Notes: generated by a model not told the origin, from the sequence alone. Counted from the first letter of the stretch, positions 41,195 through 51,156 are shown. The stretch: DNA of 64,000 bases from a bacterium (GCA_905221215.1 CAJNCI010000002.1:1-64000), one strand, 5' to 3'. Numbers and translations: made by a program.

Positions 41195-41923
41195 ATGAAA
41201 ACAAATGATATTGTCTATGGCGTCCATGCCGTTACCGAAGCCCTCCTGGCAAACACAGGAAACAAACTCTACCTCCAAGAAGATCTCCGAGGTAAGAATA
41301 TTGAGAAAGTCAAGGAACTGGCTACAGAAAAGAAGGTGTCCATTTCTTGGACCTCAAAAAAATCCCTCTCTGAGATGACTGAAGGTGCTGTCCACCAAGG
41401 TTTTGTTCTACGAGTATCCGAATTTGCCTATAGCGAACTGAACCAAATCCTTGCCAAAACACGTCAAGAAGAAAATCCACTTCTATTGATTCTGGATGGT
41501 CTAACTGATCCCCATAATCTAGGTTCTATCTTGAGAACAGCCGATGCGACCAACGTTTCAGGTGTCATCATTCCCAAGCACCGTGCTGTCGGAGTTACTC
41601 CTGTCGTTGCCAAAACGGCCACAGGTGCTATTGAACACGTTCCAATTGCCCGAGTTACCAACCTCAGTCAAACCTTAGACAAACTCAAGGATGAAGGTTT
41701 CTGGACCTTTGGAACGGATATGAATGGTACTCCTTGCCACAAGTGGAATACAAAAGGGAAAATCGCCCTCATCATCGGAAATGAAGGAAAAGGCATCTCT
41801 AGCAACATTAAAAAACAGGTCGATGAAATGATTACCATTCCGATGAATGGACATGTTCAAAGCCTTAATGCCAGTGTTGCTGCAGCCATTCTCATGTACG
41901 AAGTTTTCCGAAATAGACTATAA
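41195..41923 (+). CDS. rlmB: 23S rRNA 2'-O-ribose methyltransferase (TrmH/RlmB family)
   Basis: 242 aa; SPOUT enzyme that by family methylates the 2'-OH of a guanosine in the 23S rRNA peptidyl-transferase region. Substrate-binding N domain (NDIVYGVHAVTEALLAN), then the knotted SPOUT domain with LLILDGLTDPHNLGSILRTADATN, IIGNEGKGISSNIK and SLNASVAAAILMYEVFR. No ribosome site precedes the ATG and the promoter abuts it, which suggests leaderless translation. Confidence 0.93.
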   Translation: MKTNDIVYGVHAVTEALLANTGNKLYLQEDLRGKNIEKVKELATEKKVSISWTSKKSLSEMTEGAVHQGFVLRVSEFAYSELNQILAKTRQEENPLLLILDGLTDPHNLGSILRTADATNVSGVIIPKHRAVGVTPVVAKTATGAIEHVPIARVTNLSQTLDKLKDEGFWTFGTDMNGTPCHKWNTKGKIALIIGNEGKGISSNIKKQVDEMITIPMNGHVQSLNASVAAAILMYEVFRNRL

Positions 41924-41925
41924 AA

Positions 41926-41956
41926 AGTTTCCAGTCATCTGATTGGAAACTTTTTT
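41926..41956 (+). terminator. rlmB terminator
   Basis: AAAGTTTCCA and TGGAAACTTT form a 10-bp stem with a 9-base loop, followed by TTTATG. Confidence 0.85.
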
Positions 41957-41962
41957 ATGATT

Positions 41963-42112
41963 ATACTCAATGAAAATCAAAGAGCAAACTAGGAAGCTAG
42001 CTGTAGACAGCTCAAAACACTGTTTTGAGGTTGCAGATAGAACTGACGAAGTCAGTAACATACCTACCGCAAGGCGAAGCTGACGTGGTTTGAAGAGATT
42101 TTCGAAGTGTAT
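41963..42112 (-). repeat. BOX element (A-B-C)
   Basis: Plus strand reads inverted boxC (ATACTCAATGAAAATCAAAG), one boxB (ACTGACGAAGTCAGT, TTTTGAGGTT) and inverted boxA (GACGTGGTTTGAAGAGATTT). About 150 bp, ending on the trxB stop codon. Confidence 0.93.
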
Positions 42113-43023
42113 TAACTATGTTCAGTGATAAACTTGTAAGCTTCTTGACCAGCGATAGCTCCATCTCCAACTGCTGTTGTTACTTGGCGAAGGTCTTTCA
42201 AGCGAACATCTCCAACTGCAAAAATACCATCAACTGCAGTTTTCATGTGGTTATCTGTCACAATCCAGCCAGCCTGATCTTGAATATTCAATTCCTTAAC
42301 AAAATCGCTAACAGGGTCCAAACCAACATAGATAAAGACACCACCGAAGGCTTGCTCTGTCACTTGACCTGTTTTCACATTTTCAAAAACGACAGATTCT
42401 ACTCGGTTTTCACCCTTGATTTCCTTAACTACAGAATCCCAAATAAAGCTGACTTTCTCATTAGCAAAGGCTCGGTCTTGTAACACTTTTTGGGCACGAA
42501 GTTGGTCACGACGGTGAACAATGGTAACCGTCTTAGCAAAGCGAGTCAAGAAGAGGGCTTCTTCAACCGCTGAATCTCCACCACCAACTACCAACAAATC
42601 CTGGTCACGGAAGAATGCTCCATCACATACGGCACAGTAAGAAACACCACGACTGTTCAGTTCTTCTTCTCCTGGAACTCCCAAAGGACGATGTTTAGAA
42701 CCAGTTGCTACGATAACTGTACGTGTTTCATATGTTTGGTCATCAGTAATCACTTTCTTAAAATCACCATGGTCTTGGACATTTTCAACATAACCATAGA
42801 TGTGCTCTACACCAAGATTTTCAAGTGGTTCAAACATCTTTTCAGCCAATTCAGGTCCACTAATATTAGCGTATCCTGGGTAATTTTCGATATCCGATGT
42901 ATTATTCATCTGACCACCTGGCAGACCACCTTCAATCAAGGCTACTTTGAGATTGCTTCGAGCAGCATACAAGGCTGCAGTCATACCTGCAGGTCCAGCA
43001 CCGATAATAATAGTATCGTACAT
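42112..43023 (-). CDS. trxB: Thioredoxin reductase
   Basis: Reduces thioredoxin with NADPH; cytosolic FAD enzyme of 303 aa. FAD-binding GAGPAGMTAALYAARS (8-23), redox-active SYCAVCDGAFF (~133), NADPH-binding VVGGGDSAVEEALFL (~152) and FAD-binding GIFAVGDVRLKDLRQ near the end are all present. The BOX repeat starts at its stop codon. Confidence 0.96.
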   Translation of the reverse strand: MYDTIIIGAGPAGMTAALYAARSNLKVALIEGGLPGGQMNNTSDIENYPGYANISGPELAEKMFEPLENLGVEHIYGYVENVQDHGDFKKVITDDQTYETRTVIVATGSKHRPLGVPGEEELNSRGVSYCAVCDGAFFRDQDLLVVGGGDSAVEEALFLTRFAKTVTIVHRRDQLRAQKVLQDRAFANEKVSFIWDSVVKEIKGENRVESVVFENVKTGQVTEQAFGGVFIYVGLDPVSDFVKELNIQDQAGWIVTDNHMKTAVDGIFAVGDVRLKDLRQVTTAVGDGAIAGQEAYKFITEHS

Positions 43024-43088
43024 ATAGATTCCTTCTTTCTTGTTGTAACTATCTTTATTCTAACTCTTTCTTGTCAATCAAGCAAGGA

Positions 43089-43325
43089 TTATGCCTTGAA
43101 AACAAGAATTAAACTCATAACCGCAAAGGATAATACTGGAACAACCAAGACCCCAATCATAATCATATCATAGAGATGGGCTTGGCGAGCCTTGGCTGTC
43201 TTATCAACTCCCGACATGGCTCTTAGGCCAATCCAAATCCCTAAAAAAATCAGGACAAGGATGGTGGTCAAGATCAAACTCTCGAAATATAAAGAAAATA
43301 GTTGCAGTAGCATGATTTCTCTCAT
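43089..43325 (-). CDS. Small membrane protein, DUF4059 type
   Basis: 78 aa with two membrane spans (ESLILTTILVLIFLGIWIGL and MIMIGVLVVPVLSFAVMSLILVF) and the conserved middle VDKTAKARQAHLYD. Such proteins occur next to trxB and the following ABC genes in streptococci. ATG 43325 is used; ATG 43313 is a possible alternative. Function unknown. Confidence 0.75.
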   Translation of the reverse strand: MREIMLLQLFSLYFESLILTTILVLIFLGIWIGLRAMSGVDKTAKARQAHLYDMIMIGVLVVPVLSFAVMSLILVFKA

Positions 43326-43390
43326 TTCTATCTTTTTTAAAGAGTAAACTCAGCTAGTCCAGCTAACTGAGTTTTTCTTTATCTATTATA

Positions 43391-44134
43391 TCAAATATAA
43401 GTCCGTTTGTAACTAGCGAAGAATTCTTTTGTCCGCTCTTCTTTCGGATGGTGGATAATCTCATCCGGTGTTCCAGACTCAATGATTTTCCCCTTATCTA
43501 AGAAGAGAATCTTGTCAGCCACTTGGGCTACAAAGGACATGTCATGACTGACTAAAATCATGGTTTGACCCGACTTCGCAGCATCTGCAATAGATTTTTC
43601 TACTTCACCAACCAATTCTGGGTCAAGGGCTGAAGTTGGTTCATCTAAGAGCAAGACATCTGGTTTCATGGCAAGGGCACGCGCCAAGGCAACCCGTTGC
43701 TTCTGTCCACCTGATAAATGGCGAGGATAATGGTTCTCACGGTCAGAAAGCCCAACCTTAGCCAACTCTTCCTTGGCAATCTTAGTCGCTTCTTGGTCAG
43801 ATAATTTCTTAACAACAACCAAGCCTTCTTTCACATTAGCAAGTGCTGTACGACGTTCAAACAAATTAAACTGTTGGAAAACCATGGACAGCTTGCGACG
43901 TAGGGCAAGGATTTCTTCTTGAGTGATTTTAGAGAAATCAACTGAGAAATCATCAATCTGAATCGAGCCACTGTCAGGTGTTTCAAGATAATTGAGACTG
44001 CGAAGGAAGGTTGATTTTCCAGCTCCTGAAGAACCAATCAAGGCTACGACTTCTCCTTTTTGGATATCCAAGTCCAGATGATCCAAGACAGTCTGTCCTG
44101 AAAAGGATTTACTTAAATTCGAAATCTTAATCAT
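43391..44134 (-). CDS. Polar amino-acid ABC transporter ATPase
   Basis: 247 aa. Walker A GSSGAGKSTFLRSL (~34), Q-loop MVFQQFNLF, signature LSGGQKQRVALARAL, Walker B VLLLDEPTSALDPE and the H-loop VSHDM. Closest in pattern to GlnQ/HisP-type ATPases for polar amino acids. The start overlaps the stop of the permease gene by one base. Confidence 0.94.
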   Translation of the reverse strand: MIKISNLSKSFSGQTVLDHLDLDIQKGEVVALIGSSGAGKSTFLRSLNYLETPDSGSIQIDDFSVDFSKITQEEILALRRKLSMVFQQFNLFERRTALANVKEGLVVVKKLSDQEATKIAKEELAKVGLSDRENHYPRHLSGGQKQRVALARALAMKPDVLLLDEPTSALDPELVGEVEKSIADAAKSGQTMILVSHDMSFVAQVADKILFLDKGKIIESGTPDEIIHHPKEERTKEFFASYKRTYI

Positions 44135-44934
44135 TAACGAAGGTCTCCTTTCACATCTGTTTGCACTGTATCAGGTGCAGAAATAGCCATTTTTCTCTCG
44201 ATGAAACGACCGAGGCTTTCAATTCCGATATTGACTACCCAATAAACAAGGGCAACGGAGATGAAGCGTTCAAAATAGCGATAATCGGCACCACCCAAAA
44301 TCTGAGCTTGGGCAAAGACTTCCACAACACCCGCACTAAAGGCTAGGGAAGTTCCCTTGGTCAAGCCAATTAGGGAATTAATCAAGGTTGGAGTCGCCAC
44401 AACAGCCGCATTTGGAATAATCACTCGTCGATAAACTTGTGCTCGGGTCATCCCCAGACTGCGTGCCGCCTCAATCTCACCAGGATTAACTGAGAGAATC
44501 GCTGCACGAATGGTTTCACTAGCATAAGCTGCCTCATTGAAAGCAAAGGCTACAATCGCAAAAGCAGCAGCTGGAATCGCATTGATATTGAGACCAGTAC
44601 CCCATTGCTGATTGAGGGCTTTCAAAGCCAAAGGAATTCCGTAGTAAGTCAACATAAGCTGTACCAAAATCGGTGTTCCTTTTAAGAAACTAACAAAGAA
44701 GGCCTGCAAGGGATATAAAATCTTGACACGATTGATCTTCACAATGGCAAAAATCAGCGCTAAAACCAAGCCAAAAAGGGCACCTCCAATGGTCAACATA
44801 ATCGTTGTTGGAAGTTGTTGGACAATTCTTGGAATCCCATCAAAGACCGAACGCAGGCTAAACAGCTTGCCATCCGGAATCAATTGCATCAAGTTTTGAT
44901 ACCAATCTGATGCTAAAATCGTTGTAACATTCAT
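44134..44934 (-). CDS. Polar amino-acid ABC transporter permease
   Basis: 266 aa with a HisM/GlnP-type permease domain: five to six spans, IVQQLPTTIMLTIGGALFGL near the start and the EAA loop ETIRAAILSVNPGEIEAARSLGMTRAQ (~165). Substrate class (Gln, Arg, His or Cys) is inferred from the family. No substrate-binding protein is encoded next to it. Confidence 0.93.
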   Translation of the reverse strand: MNVTTILASDWYQNLMQLIPDGKLFSLRSVFDGIPRIVQQLPTTIMLTIGGALFGLVLALIFAIVKINRVKILYPLQAFFVSFLKGTPILVQLMLTYYGIPLALKALNQQWGTGLNINAIPAAAFAIVAFAFNEAAYASETIRAAILSVNPGEIEAARSLGMTRAQVYRRVIIPNAAVVATPTLINSLIGLTKGTSLAFSAGVVEVFAQAQILGGADYRYFERFISVALVYWVVNIGIESLGRFIERKMAISAPDTVQTDVKGDLR

Positions 44935-45091
44935 AAAAACATCCTCTCCTGATAATGATTCATTCTACCATACTTCTGCCGTCAATGAAATTATTTGCTA
45001 CGGTCAGGTACAGACTTTGTCTACCTACTAGTTTATCATACTTTGAAACAGGGAGGTTATATATTTTATCTATCAAAGAGATAGATAAAAA

Positions 45092-45448
45092 CTATTTCAG
45101 TCCCAATTCTTCGTAAGCTTTTCGATAACCGATTTGCTTAACAGTTTCATTCTCCACTAAAATCGGTCGTTTTAATAACATACCGTCACTTGCTAGCAAC
45201 TCAGCTGCTTCTTGATTCGACAGACTTCCTACCTTATCTTTCAATCCTAATTCACGGTATTTGATTCCACTGGTGTTGAAAAATTGCTTCAACTGGAACC
45301 CTGAGGTTTCTAGCCAGTTTAAAATGACTTCTTGGCTAGGTGTTTCTTCGACGATATGAACGGCTTTGTAGTCCACACCGAGTTGATTTAATTCTTGTTT
45401 TGCTTTTTTACAAGTTGAACATTTTGGGTATTCGATAAATTCTAACAT
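45092..45448 (-). CDS. ArsC/Spx-family protein (arsenate reductase-like)
   Basis: 118 aa from ATG 45448. MLEFIEYPKCSTCKKAKQEL has the CxxC pair of the Spx/ArsC fold, and LLKRPILVENETVKQIGYR the conserved RP loop. It is more like the YffB/MgsR branch than true Spx regulators; activity unknown. A 3-base gap to the ogt gene upstream (stop 45461) puts both in one operon. Confidence 0.85.
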   Translation of the reverse strand: MLEFIEYPKCSTCKKAKQELNQLGVDYKAVHIVEETPSQEVILNWLETSGFQLKQFFNTSGIKYRELGLKDKVGSLSNQEAAELLASDGMLLKRPILVENETVKQIGYRKAYEELGLK

Positions 45449-45460
45449 GTGTTTCACTTT

Positions 45461-45970
45461 CTATTTTATATCTTTAAAATCTGCGCCTTCATGCTCTAAG
45501 AGCCAGACTTTCTTTTCCACTCCTGCAGCATAACCAGTCAGATGCTTGCCTGCTCCAAGCACACGATGACAAGGTACAAGGATGGACCAAGGATTGCGTC
45601 CTACTGCTCCACCAATTGCTTGAGCAGAAGCCACTTGCAGGTCTTGAGCTATTTGTCCATAGGTCACTGTCTGAGCATAAGGAATGCCCTGTAAATAGGA
45701 CCAAACTCTCTTTTCAAAATCCGTACCGATTGGAGCCAAGGGGAAGGTGGATAAATCCTGATACTTGCCTTTAAAGTAATCATCTAAGCAAGCAATAACT
45801 GTGTCTAAAATAGGATGACTAACAACTTCTTCTATTGTTTTGTCTCCTAATCCCCTCTCAAAATACTTCTGCTCCTGCACCCAAATTCCATACAGATATT
45901 GCTCGTCAGCAACCAAGGACAAAGTTCCTATTGGCGAAGAGTAGAGCATTTTTGCGTACTTCTTTTGCAT
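45461..45970 (-). CDS. ogt: Methylated-DNA--protein-cysteine methyltransferase
   Basis: 169 aa; repairs O6-methylguanine by irreversible transfer to its own cysteine. The active site LVPCHRVLGAGKHLTGYA is at ~135, preceded by the helix-turn-helix (PYAQTVTYGQIAQDLQVASAQAIGGAVGRNPW). The ATG overlaps the stop of the GNAT gene by one base. Confidence 0.94.
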   Translation of the reverse strand: MQKKYAKMLYSSPIGTLSLVADEQYLYGIWVQEQKYFERGLGDKTIEEVVSHPILDTVIACLDDYFKGKYQDLSTFPLAPIGTDFEKRVWSYLQGIPYAQTVTYGQIAQDLQVASAQAIGGAVGRNPWSILVPCHRVLGAGKHLTGYAAGVEKKVWLLEHEGADFKDIK

Positions 45971-46464
45971 TATTTCTTTAATTTTTGATAGGCCAAACGT
46001 TCCCCATCTACTGGCACCTTACCAACCTGTTTAAAACCGAGTTTTTCAAAAATATGTTGCATGGCCTTGTTTGCAACATGCGTATCTGAGCGAAAATCTA
46101 GATAATCAAAACCTTCAATCAAGCCCTCTAAGAAGGTTTGAGCAACCCCCTGTCCCTGCACATCTGTTGCCACAGCAATACGATGAAAGACTAGATACTC
46201 TGATTCTCCTCCTTGCCAGTTTCCCTCATAAATAGCTTCATAGGTCTCCTCTGGACTCTTGGTCACAGCAGCATAGGCTAGCAGTTCGCCCTCTTCCAAG
46301 GCTACATAGGCTTGGCCTGAGATAACATCATCGATAATAATGTCTGTATTTGGATAGCCATTTTGCCACTGGTCACTACCAGCATCTGCTAAACATTTCT
46401 TAGCTTGCTCAATCACCTGCATGATGGCATCTACTTCATTTGGAAAAGCTAAACGAATCTCCAT
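45970..46464 (-). CDS. GNAT-family N-acetyltransferase
   Basis: 164 aa. The acetyl-CoA-binding region VFHRIAVATDVQGQGVAQTFLEGLIE (Q/RxxGxG/A form) and the C-terminal MQHIFEKLGFKQVGKV are typical. Substrate unknown. First gene of the GNAT-ogt-arsC-like operon. Confidence 0.88.
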   Translation of the reverse strand: MEIRLAFPNEVDAIMQVIEQAKKCLADAGSDQWQNGYPNTDIIIDDVISGQAYVALEEGELLAYAAVTKSPEETYEAIYEGNWQGGESEYLVFHRIAVATDVQGQGVAQTFLEGLIEGFDYLDFRSDTHVANKAMQHIFEKLGFKQVGKVPVDGERLAYQKLKK

Positions 46465-46598
46465 ATTTTCCCCTCATTTCTGACTAGTTTCTCCCATCAT
46501 AGCATAATTTAAGCCTTTTCACAAGCAGTTAAAACTTGACTATTTGTTTTTATTATTTTATAATCTAGTTATTAAAACTAGATAAAAAGGAGTTGAAA

Positions 46599-47042
46599 AT
46601 GAAAACTGCTTTTTCTTACCCAAGATGGGAAGAAATTCCAAACATTGACCTCTATCTGGACCAGGTTTTACTCTATGTCAATCAGGTCTGTGCTCCCATC
46701 TCTCCAGATAAAGATAAAGGACTAACAGCATCCATGGTCAATAACTATGTCAAACATGGTTATCTGACAAAGCCTGACAAGAAAAAATACCAACGCCAAC
46801 AGATTGCCCGTCTGATTGCTATCACAACCCTCAAGTCGGTATTCTCTATTCAAGAAATAGCCGAGACACTTAATACTCTACAAAGTCAAGCAAGTTCAGA
46901 GCAACTCTACAATGCTTTTGTGGACTATATGAACCAAGGAATTGACCCAGCTAACCCTATTATACAAAGTAGCTGCCAAACCGTTAAACTCTATCATCAA
47001 ACTCTAGCCTTAATCCATCATACTGAAGAGGAGGAAATCTAA
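46599..47042 (+). CDS. DUF1836-family protein
   Basis: 147 aa from ATG 46599 (AAGGAG 8 bases upstream). The sequence WEEIPNIDLYLDQVLLYVNQVC...MVNNYVKHGYLTKPDKKKYQRQQIARLIAI has the MerR-like DNA-binding look of DUF1836 proteins. Its stop overlaps the ATG of the hemolysin III gene, so the two are coupled. Confidence 0.85.
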   Translation: MKTAFSYPRWEEIPNIDLYLDQVLLYVNQVCAPISPDKDKGLTASMVNNYVKHGYLTKPDKKKYQRQQIARLIAITTLKSVFSIQEIAETLNTLQSQASSEQLYNAFVDYMNQGIDPANPIIQSSCQTVKLYHQTLALIHHTEEEEI

Positions 47043-47689
47043 TGAATACTAGTCTTAAACTCAGTAAACAACTTAGTTTTGGAGAGGAGATTGCTAATAG
47101 TGTGACCCATGCCGTAGGTGCAGTCATCATGCTCATCTTACTGCCTATTTCATCCACCTATAGTTATGAGGCACACGGATTTTTATCATCTATAGGTGTA
47201 TCCATTTTCGTCATTAGTCTCTTTCTCATGTTCCTCTCGTCAACCATTTACCACTCTATGGCCTATGGTTCGACCCACAAATATGTCTTGCGAATTATTG
47301 ATCATTCTATGATTTATGTTGCTATTGCAGGCTCATACACGCCCGTCGTCTTGACCTTAATGAATAACTGGTTTGGCTATCTGATTATTGCCATACAATG
47401 GGGAACGACCATCTTTGGCATCCTCTATAAAATCTTCGCTAAAAAGGTCAATGAGAAATTCAGCCTTGCCCTTTACCTGATTATGGGCTGGTTGGTTCTG
47501 GCTATCATTCCTGCCATTATCAGTCAAACGACACCCATCTTTTGGAGCCTCATGGTAACTGGTGGACTCTCTTATACAGTTGGAGCTGGATTTTATGCCA
47601 AGAAAAAACCTTATTTCCACATGATTTGGCATCTCTTCATCCTAGCTGCGTCCGCACTCCAATACATCGCCATTGTTTATTACATGTAA
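47042..47689 (+). CDS. Hemolysin III family membrane protein
   Basis: 215 aa with seven membrane spans of the HlyIII/PAQR superfamily: SFGEEIANSVTHAVGAVIML at the start, STIYHSMAY, RIIDHSMIYVAIAGSYTPV and the last-span motif MIWHLFILAASALQYIAI, whose histidines would bind zinc. The name comes from a Bacillus homolog; the physiological role is unclear. Confidence 0.9.
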   Translation: MNTSLKLSKQLSFGEEIANSVTHAVGAVIMLILLPISSTYSYEAHGFLSSIGVSIFVISLFLMFLSSTIYHSMAYGSTHKYVLRIIDHSMIYVAIAGSYTPVVLTLMNNWFGYLIIAIQWGTTIFGILYKIFAKKVNEKFSLALYLIMGWLVLAIIPAIISQTTPIFWSLMVTGGLSYTVGAGFYAKKKPYFHMIWHLFILAASALQYIAIVYYM

Positions 47690-47716
47690 AAAAGTTGAGA
47701 AATTCAATCTCAACTT
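47690..47716. terminator. Bidirectional terminator between hemolysin III and pdxT
   Basis: AAAAAAGTTGAGA and TCTCAACTTTTTT form a 13-bp stem around AATTCAA, with T tracts on both strands. It overlaps the pdxT stop region. Confidence 0.85.
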
Positions 47717-48291
47717 TTTTCTTTACACATATTGATAAAGTACTGGTGCAAGCGCACATCATCAGTCAATTCTGGATGAAAAGAGGTTACCAACATATTT
47801 TTTTCTTGGGTTGCAACGATTTGATTATCAACTGTTGCTAGAATTTCTACACTCTCTCCAACACTGCTGATAATTGGACCACGGATAAAGGTCATTGGAA
47901 TCTGACCAACTCCCTTACATTCTGCTTCCGTATAGAAACTCCCTAGTTGGCGTCCATAGGCATTGCGCTCAACTACTATATCCATAGTTCCTAGATGACA
48001 ATCTTCTTGAGAAGTGATTTCCTTAGCCAGCAAAATTAAGCCTGCACAGGTTCCAAATACTGGTAAACCTGATAGAATGGCTTCTCGAATGGGAATCAGC
48101 ATGTTCTGGTCACGTAAGAGCTTGCCCATGGTTGTAGACTCCCCACCAGGTAATATCAAACCAGCCAAGTCACTCTGATGCTGATGAAAATCATCTAAAT
48201 TTCTGATTTCAACACTCTCGACACCCAATTTATCTAGTACTTTTGCATGTTCTGCAAAGGCACCTTGCAAGGCCAATATTCCAATTTTCAT
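47710..48291 (-). CDS. pdxT: Pyridoxal 5'-phosphate synthase glutaminase subunit
   Basis: 193 aa; supplies ammonia to Pdx[32 protein letters not shown], the nucleophile in [13 protein letters not shown] (~79) and the triad part [10 protein letters not shown] (~170) are all present. The ATG directly adjoins the pdxS stop. Confidence 0.96.
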   Translation of the reverse strand: MKIGILALQGAFAEHAKVLDKLGVESVEIRNLDDFHQHQSDLAGLILPGGESTTMGKLLRDQNMLIPIREAILSGLPVFGTCAGLILLAKEITSQEDCHLGTMDIVVERNAYGRQLGSFYTEAECKGVGQIPMTFIRGPIISSVGESVEILATVDNQIVATQEKNMLVTSFHPELTDDVRLHQYFINMCKEKS

Positions 48292-49167
48292 CTATTTTCC
48301 TCGCTCAGCCATGAGAATTTGGATTTCGTTCTCATTAATTCCAACCATAGCTTCCCCTAAATCTTCAGAGATTTGAGCTAGGATTTGAGGATTTCGGAAG
48401 TTAGTCACAGCCTTCACAATGGCGCTCGCTCGTTTAACAGGATCGCCTGACTTGAAAATACCTGAACCGACAAAGACACCCTCTGCCCCTAATTGCATCA
48501 TTAGCGCAGCATCTGCTGGCGTTGCAACACCTCCAGCCGCAAAGTTTACAACTGGTAATTTCCCATGTTCATGAACATATTGAACCAATTCTACAGGGAC
48601 TTGCAAGTCCTTAGCAGCAACATAGAGCTCGTCCTCACGTAGATTTTGAATGCGGCGAATTTCCTGATTCATCATACGCATATGGCGAACAGCTTGGACG
48701 ATATCTCCTGTACCTGGTTCTCCTTTTGTACGAATCATAGAAGCACCTTCAGCGATACGACGCAAGGCTTCACCCAAATCCTTAGCGCCACAGACAAACG
48801 GAACTTGGAATTCTTTCTTATCCACATGGAAACGGTCGTCAGCTGGAGATAAAACTTCACTCTCATCGATATAGTCAATCTCAATAGCCTCTAAAATCTG
48901 AGCTTCAACAAAATGCCCGATTCTGACCTTGGCCATCACTGGAATACTAACTGCTTCTTGGATTTCCTTAATCATCTTTGGATCGCTCATGCGGGAAACC
49001 CCTCCAGCCGCACGTATATCAGCCGGAATTCGTTCCAAGGCCATAACAGCTGCCGCACCAGCAGCCTCTGCAATACGAGCCTGTTCTGGATTCTGAACAT
49101 CCATGATAACCCCACCTTTGAGCATCTGTGCCAAGTTTTTATTTAGTTCATAACGATTTTCAGTCAT
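48292..49167 (-). CDS. pdxS: Pyridoxal 5'-phosphate synthase lyase subunit
   Basis: 291 aa; forms PLP from ribose 5-phosphate, glyceraldehyde 3-phosphate and ammonia. [35 protein letters not shown] (lysine of the ribose adduct), [19 protein letters not shown] and [17 protein letters not shown] are signature blocks. ATG 49167 has GAGG 9 bases upstream; the frame to 49203 is open but has no ribosome site. Confidence 0.96.
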   Translation of the reverse strand: MTENRYELNKNLAQMLKGGVIMDVQNPEQARIAEAAGAAAVMALERIPADIRAAGGVSRMSDPKMIKEIQEAVSIPVMAKVRIGHFVEAQILEAIEIDYIDESEVLSPADDRFHVDKKEFQVPFVCGAKDLGEALRRIAEGASMIRTKGEPGTGDIVQAVRHMRMMNQEIRRIQNLREDELYVAAKDLQVPVELVQYVHEHGKLPVVNFAAGGVATPADAALMMQLGAEGVFVGSGIFKSGDPVKRASAIVKAVTNFRNPQILAQISEDLGEAMVGINENEIQILMAERGK

Positions 49168-49269
49168 TTCTTTATCCTCATTATTTATATTGGTAGCTAC
49201 CATTTCATTTTAAGGCAGATTAGAAGGAATCACAAGATAAAAAAAGGATAATTGTATGGGTACAGATTG

Positions 49270-49420
49270 ACACTCAATGAAAATCAAAGAGCAAACTAGG
49301 AAGCTAGCCGCAGGTTGCTCAAAGCACTGCTTTGAGGTTGTAGATAGAACTGACGAAGTCAGTAACATATATACGGTAAGGCGAAGCTGACGTGGTTTGA
49401 ATTTGATTTTCGAAGAGTAT
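49270..49420 (-). repeat. BOX element (A-B-C)
   Basis: Inverted boxC (CACTCAATGAAAATCAAAGA), one boxB (ACTGACGAAGTCAGTAAC) and inverted boxA (GGCGAAGCTGACGTGGTTTG, ending GAAGAGTAT). About 150 bp, between pdxS and nox. Confidence 0.93.
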
Positions 49421-49470
49421 AACTAAAAAACTATCTGACCTTAACTTAAAGCCAGATAGTTCATCAAATT

Positions 49471-50850
49471 TTATTTTTCAGCTGTAAGTGCAGCCATTGT
49501 GATGTAGTTGTATGGTTTGTTGAAGTGTGGCAAGAAGAAGAGGTCTGTCAATGCCAATTTATCAATTGTTACATGCTCTTGGATAGCAAGTGAGAACATG
49601 TGGATTCCCATGCTGATTGCAGAATCGTGTGAAACCATTTGCGCACCAAGAATTTCACGGCTATCTTTGTCAAAGACAATCTTGATTGCTACTTCATGGT
49701 TATCATGTTTCATGAATTCTGGTTTTTGAAGATCGTTAAAGCCTGTTTCAGTGGCATTGTAACCTGCTGCTTTTGCTTTTTCAAGAGTTAAACCAGTTGA
49801 AACCATGTTAAGACCGTAAATAGATATACCGTTTGAACCTTGAACACCGATTCCTTCCAATTCATGTCCACAAGCGTTGTAAGCACCAACGATACCAGTA
49901 CGAACAGCGTTTGAAGCAAGAGCGATGTAGCTAGTATCTTTACGAGCGTTGTCATAAACAGTTGCACAGTCACCAACGGCAAATACACCTGGAAGTGATG
50001 TTTCTTGTTTCTTGTCTACAAGGAAGGCACCGTTACGGAAGAGTTCAATCTTACCATCAGCAAGGGCTGTATTTGGACGGAAACCAACCGCAAGGATAAC
50101 CATGTCCACATCGAAAGTTTCTTTATCAGTAATCAAGCGTTCAACTTTACCGTCACCCTCGATTGCTTTAACAGTTTGACCAAGCGCCAAGCGGATGTTG
50201 TGGTCTTCCAAGTTCTTAGCCATCATTTGTGTGAAGTCTTTGTCATAGTAACCGTTCAAAACAGTATCAACGATATCAACAAGGACAACTTCTTTTCCAA
50301 GACGCTCAAAGGCTTCAGCAAGTTCAACACCGATGTATCCACCACCAACAACAGCGATACGGTCAAGGTGTTGGCTCTTGTCAGCCAATTTGTGAATCAC
50401 TTCTTCAGCGTTTTGGTACAATTTAACGAATTGTACATTTTCAAGAGTTGCTTTAAATTCGCGGTTTCCTTTAACAATTTCAACACCTTCGATTGGTGGC
50501 AAGATTGGTGTAGAACCTGTAGCGAAAATCAATTTTTCGTATGATTCTTTGTGCTCTTTCCCTTCAACTTCTGCAGTAACTACTTTGTTATCATAGTCGA
50601 TTGAAAGAACTGGTGAGTTCATGTAGACTTTAGCACCTTTAGCTTCCAATTTTTCTTTATCAGAATAGAACAAGCCTTCAGCACCGTCAATTTGCTCCCC
50701 AATCCAAAGAGCCATTCCACATCCTAGGAAAGAGATGTTAGAGTTTTGGTCGAATACAACGATTTCGTTCTCATTACCAAAATTATCCAACATAGTATTA
50801 ATACATGCTGTACCAGCGTGGTTAGCACCAACTACAACGATTTTACTCAT
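49471..50850 (-). CDS. nox: NADH oxidase (water-forming)
   Basis: 459 aa FAD enzyme reducing O2 to water and restoring NAD+. FAD-binding [16 protein letters not shown] (4-19), redox cysteine in [14 protein letters not shown] (~44), NADH-binding [16 protein letters not shown] (~160) and [13 protein letters not shown] (~280). Promoter with an overlapping perfect cre site upstream. Confidence 0.95.
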   Translation of the reverse strand: MSKIVVVGANHAGTACINTMLDNFGNENEIVVFDQNSNISFLGCGMALWIGEQIDGAEGLFYSDKEKLEAKGAKVYMNSPVLSIDYDNKVVTAEVEGKEHKESYEKLIFATGSTPILPPIEGVEIVKGNREFKATLENVQFVKLYQNAEEVIHKLADKSQHLDRIAVVGGGYIGVELAEAFERLGKEVVLVDIVDTVLNGYYDKDFTQMMAKNLEDHNIRLALGQTVKAIEGDGKVERLITDKETFDVDMVILAVGFRPNTALADGKIELFRNGAFLVDKKQETSLPGVFAVGDCATVYDNARKDTSYIALASNAVRTGIVGAYNACGHELEGIGVQGSNGISIYGLNMVSTGLTLEKAKAAGYNATETGFNDLQKPEFMKHDNHEVAIKIVFDKDSREILGAQMVSHDSAISMGIHMFSLAIQEHVTIDKLALTDLFFLPHFNKPYNYITMAALTAEK

Positions 50851-50888
50851 AGAAAAATTCCTACCTTCAATTTTAAATTTACTCTTCT

Positions 50889-50917
50889 AGTATAACATTT
50901 ACTGTTAGCGTTTACAA
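50889..50917 (-). promoter_or_regulatory. nox promoter with cre site
   Basis: On the minus strand TTGTAA (50912-50917), 17-base spacer, TATACT (50889-50894). TGTAAACGCTAACA (50903-50916) matches the cre consensus at all defined positions and overlaps the -35, so CcpA control of nox is likely. Confidence 0.75.
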
Positions 50918-51038
50918 GACTTTAGCTGATTTTCCCGATTCTTTTGTAAAAAATGTAAATAATTTGTATTTTATCAGCCTTTCTTACAATTACTCTTTAT
51001 TTTATGAGCATATTTCTTGACATCTTTACAAATTTTAT

Positions 51039-51067
51039 TTGTGAAAACGCTGACTTTATGATATGCT
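51039..51067 (+). promoter_or_regulatory. apbE promoter with cre-like site
   Basis: TTGTGA (51039-51044), 17-base spacer, TATGCT (51062-51067). TGAAAACGCTGACT (51042-51055) fits the cre consensus except the last base. nox and apbE are divergent, and their cre sites are about 130 bp apart. Confidence 0.6.
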
Positions 51068-51156
51068 AGTATCATGGAAAGAAAATGTAAGGGGTTAATT
51101 TTTCATAAATTTACTATATCTCAACCTTCTTTTCATAAGAGAAAGGAGTTGGTAGC

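Noticed and set aside
42691..43173. 160-aa plus frame over trxB
   Set aside because: Opposite-strand shadow of trxB; composition rich in Cys, Phe and Ser as expected for such shadows.
50005..50544. 179-aa plus frame over nox
   Set aside because: Shadow of nox; no ribosome site.
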